Position numbers and translations under genes: made by a program. A DNA stretch of 64,000 nt from Vreelandella halophila. GTDB taxonomy: Bacteria; Pseudomonadota; Gammaproteobacteria; Pseudomonadales; Oleiphilaceae. Positions 63,439-64,000 of this stretch are shown piece by piece. The stretch lies in the NCBI RefSeq assembly GCF_009856365.1, contig NZ_WMEX01000003.1:337735-401734 (forward strand), written 5' to 3'. The notes beneath the pieces are model-generated. The model was not told the origin of the DNA and did not search any database. It worked only from the letters and a program-made list of their open reading frames with translations. How positions within the stretch are numbered: the first letter of the stretch is position 1; each line of letters opens with the position of its first letter.

Positions 63439-64000
63439 TTATTCCGCCTTGCCGTGACAGTGCTTGTATTTCTTGCCGGAGCCGCAGAAGCAGGGCTCAT
63501 TACGGCCGATCTTGCGGTTATCGCGAACGAACGGCTGCTGGCCAACGCCGGCACTGTCCTCATCACTGTCACCCTGGCCGTCACCACCCTCGCCATCATC
63601 CGCGCGGGCGGCGGCCTGGCCGCTGGCCTCGTCATGACGGGCCTGCGCCCGCGCCAGTTCCTGCTGCAGCTCCTCACGCCGCTTGCGCTCCATCTCATCC
63701 AGCTCTTCCTGACGCTGGACGCGCACGCGTGAGATCACCCGCACGACGTCAAACTTGATGGACTCCAGCATGTTCTGGAAGAGGTTGAACGCCTCTCGCT
63801 TGTACTCCTGCTTGGGATTGCGCTGCGCGTAACCACGCAGATGGATGCCCCGGCGCAGATGGTCCATGTTGGCCAGATGCTCCTTCCAGAGGGTATCCAG
63901 CGTCTGCAGGAACACCTGCTTCTCGAACCGGCGCATGGTCTCAGCGCCGACCACCTCTTCCTTCTCCTGATAGACACGGATGTGCTCTTCGAGGATCCGC
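63439..64000 (-). CDS. secA: Protein translocase ATPase SecA (C-terminal part)
   Basis: About 187 C-terminal residues; the gene continues beyond the right edge. The helical scaffold [49 protein letters not shown] (residues within about the first 65 shown) is typical of SecA, followed by an acidic Asp/Glu/Gly linker and the C-terminal zinc finger [17 protein letters not shown] (CxCx8CH), which binds SecB and lipids. Motor of Sec-dependent export. Confidence 0.96.
   Translation of the reverse strand, partial: RILEEHIRVYQEKEEVVGAETMRRFEKQVFLQTLDTLWKEHLANMDHLRRGIHLRGYAQRNPKQEYKREAFNLFQNMLESIKFDVVRVISRVRVQRQEELDEMERKRREELQQELARAQARHDEASGQAAARADDGEGGDGQGDSDEDSAGVGQQPFVRDNRKIGRNEPCFCGSGKKYKHCHGKAE

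Overview
This window is chromosomal DNA from a GC-rich gammaproteobacterium. Gene order supports that placement: rpsF-rpsR-DUF2232-rplI-dnaB-alr, nadD-rsfS-rlmH-mrdA-rodA-mltB-rlpA-dacA-ybeD-lipB, secA-argJ-mutT and mpl-ubiX are all arrangements known from Pseudomonas-like and other gammaproteobacterial genomes. An ectoine synthase gene, acidic protein tails (ribosomal protein S6) and a very acidic 698-residue lipoprotein point to a halophilic or halotolerant, probably marine or hypersaline organism. An AlkB-type alkane hydroxylase and three acyl-CoA dehydrogenases point to growth on hydrocarbons or fatty acids. The genus cannot be fixed from the sequence alone. I see no prophage, insertion sequence, integron or CRISPR array, no inteins, and no gene-free stretch longer than 300 bases.

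Layout. 1-8.7 kb: a truncated 2-hydroxyacid dehydrogenase, a pair of acyl-CoA dehydrogenases (one apparently catalytically dead), a small outer-membrane barrel, a YadGH-type ABC exporter, a CDF-family transporter with altered metal site, a membrane diguanylate cyclase and RsuA. 8.9-14 kb: a stand-alone ectC with its own terminator, a membrane EAL phosphodiesterase, and a divergent GntR regulator/alkB pair with a recognisable operator on the alkB promoter. 14-21 kb: amidase, RND efflux pump and adaptor, an RmlD-like protein lacking its catalytic pair, and an unrecognised 118-residue protein. 21-29 kb: the ribosomal/replication cluster (alr, dnaB, rplI, DUF2232, rpsR, rpsF), rlmB, rnr and tRNA-Leu(CAG). 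29-37 kb: large lipoprotein, third acyl-CoA dehydrogenase, DUF815 ATPase, ubiX, mpl, pyrophosphate-dependent phosphofructokinase, a small protein and a glutaredoxin. 37-48.4 kb: a long tightly packed minus-strand cell-envelope operon from proA through nadD, mrdA/rodA, mltB, rlpA, dacA and lipB to an AarF/UbiB-like kinase. 48.5-52 kb: two overlapping degenerate GGDEF membrane proteins, a LON-domain protein, a methyltransferase and a small unknown. 52-56.7 kb: a TSUP permease-lgt-thyA-folA-thioesterase-DMT operon. 56.8-64 kb: xseB-ispA-dxs isoprenoid genes, ribA, moaC, a Nudix/thiamine-phosphate-synthase fusion, argJ and the 3' end of secA.

How the genes work together. AlkB (terminal hydroxylation), the acyl-CoA dehydrogenases and an acyl-CoA thioesterase form a scattered hydrocarbon/fatty-acid theme. 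Four c-di-GMP-related genes (one apparently active cyclase with an I-site, one apparently active EAL phosphodiesterase, two degenerate GGDEF proteins that keep RxxD) suggest elaborate c-di-GMP control. I found no clear large undescribed system. The best leads are the alkB operator, the tandem I-site-only GGDEF pair, the active/inactive acyl-CoA dehydrogenase pair, and several family members that have lost catalytic or ligand residues (RmlD-like, CDF).
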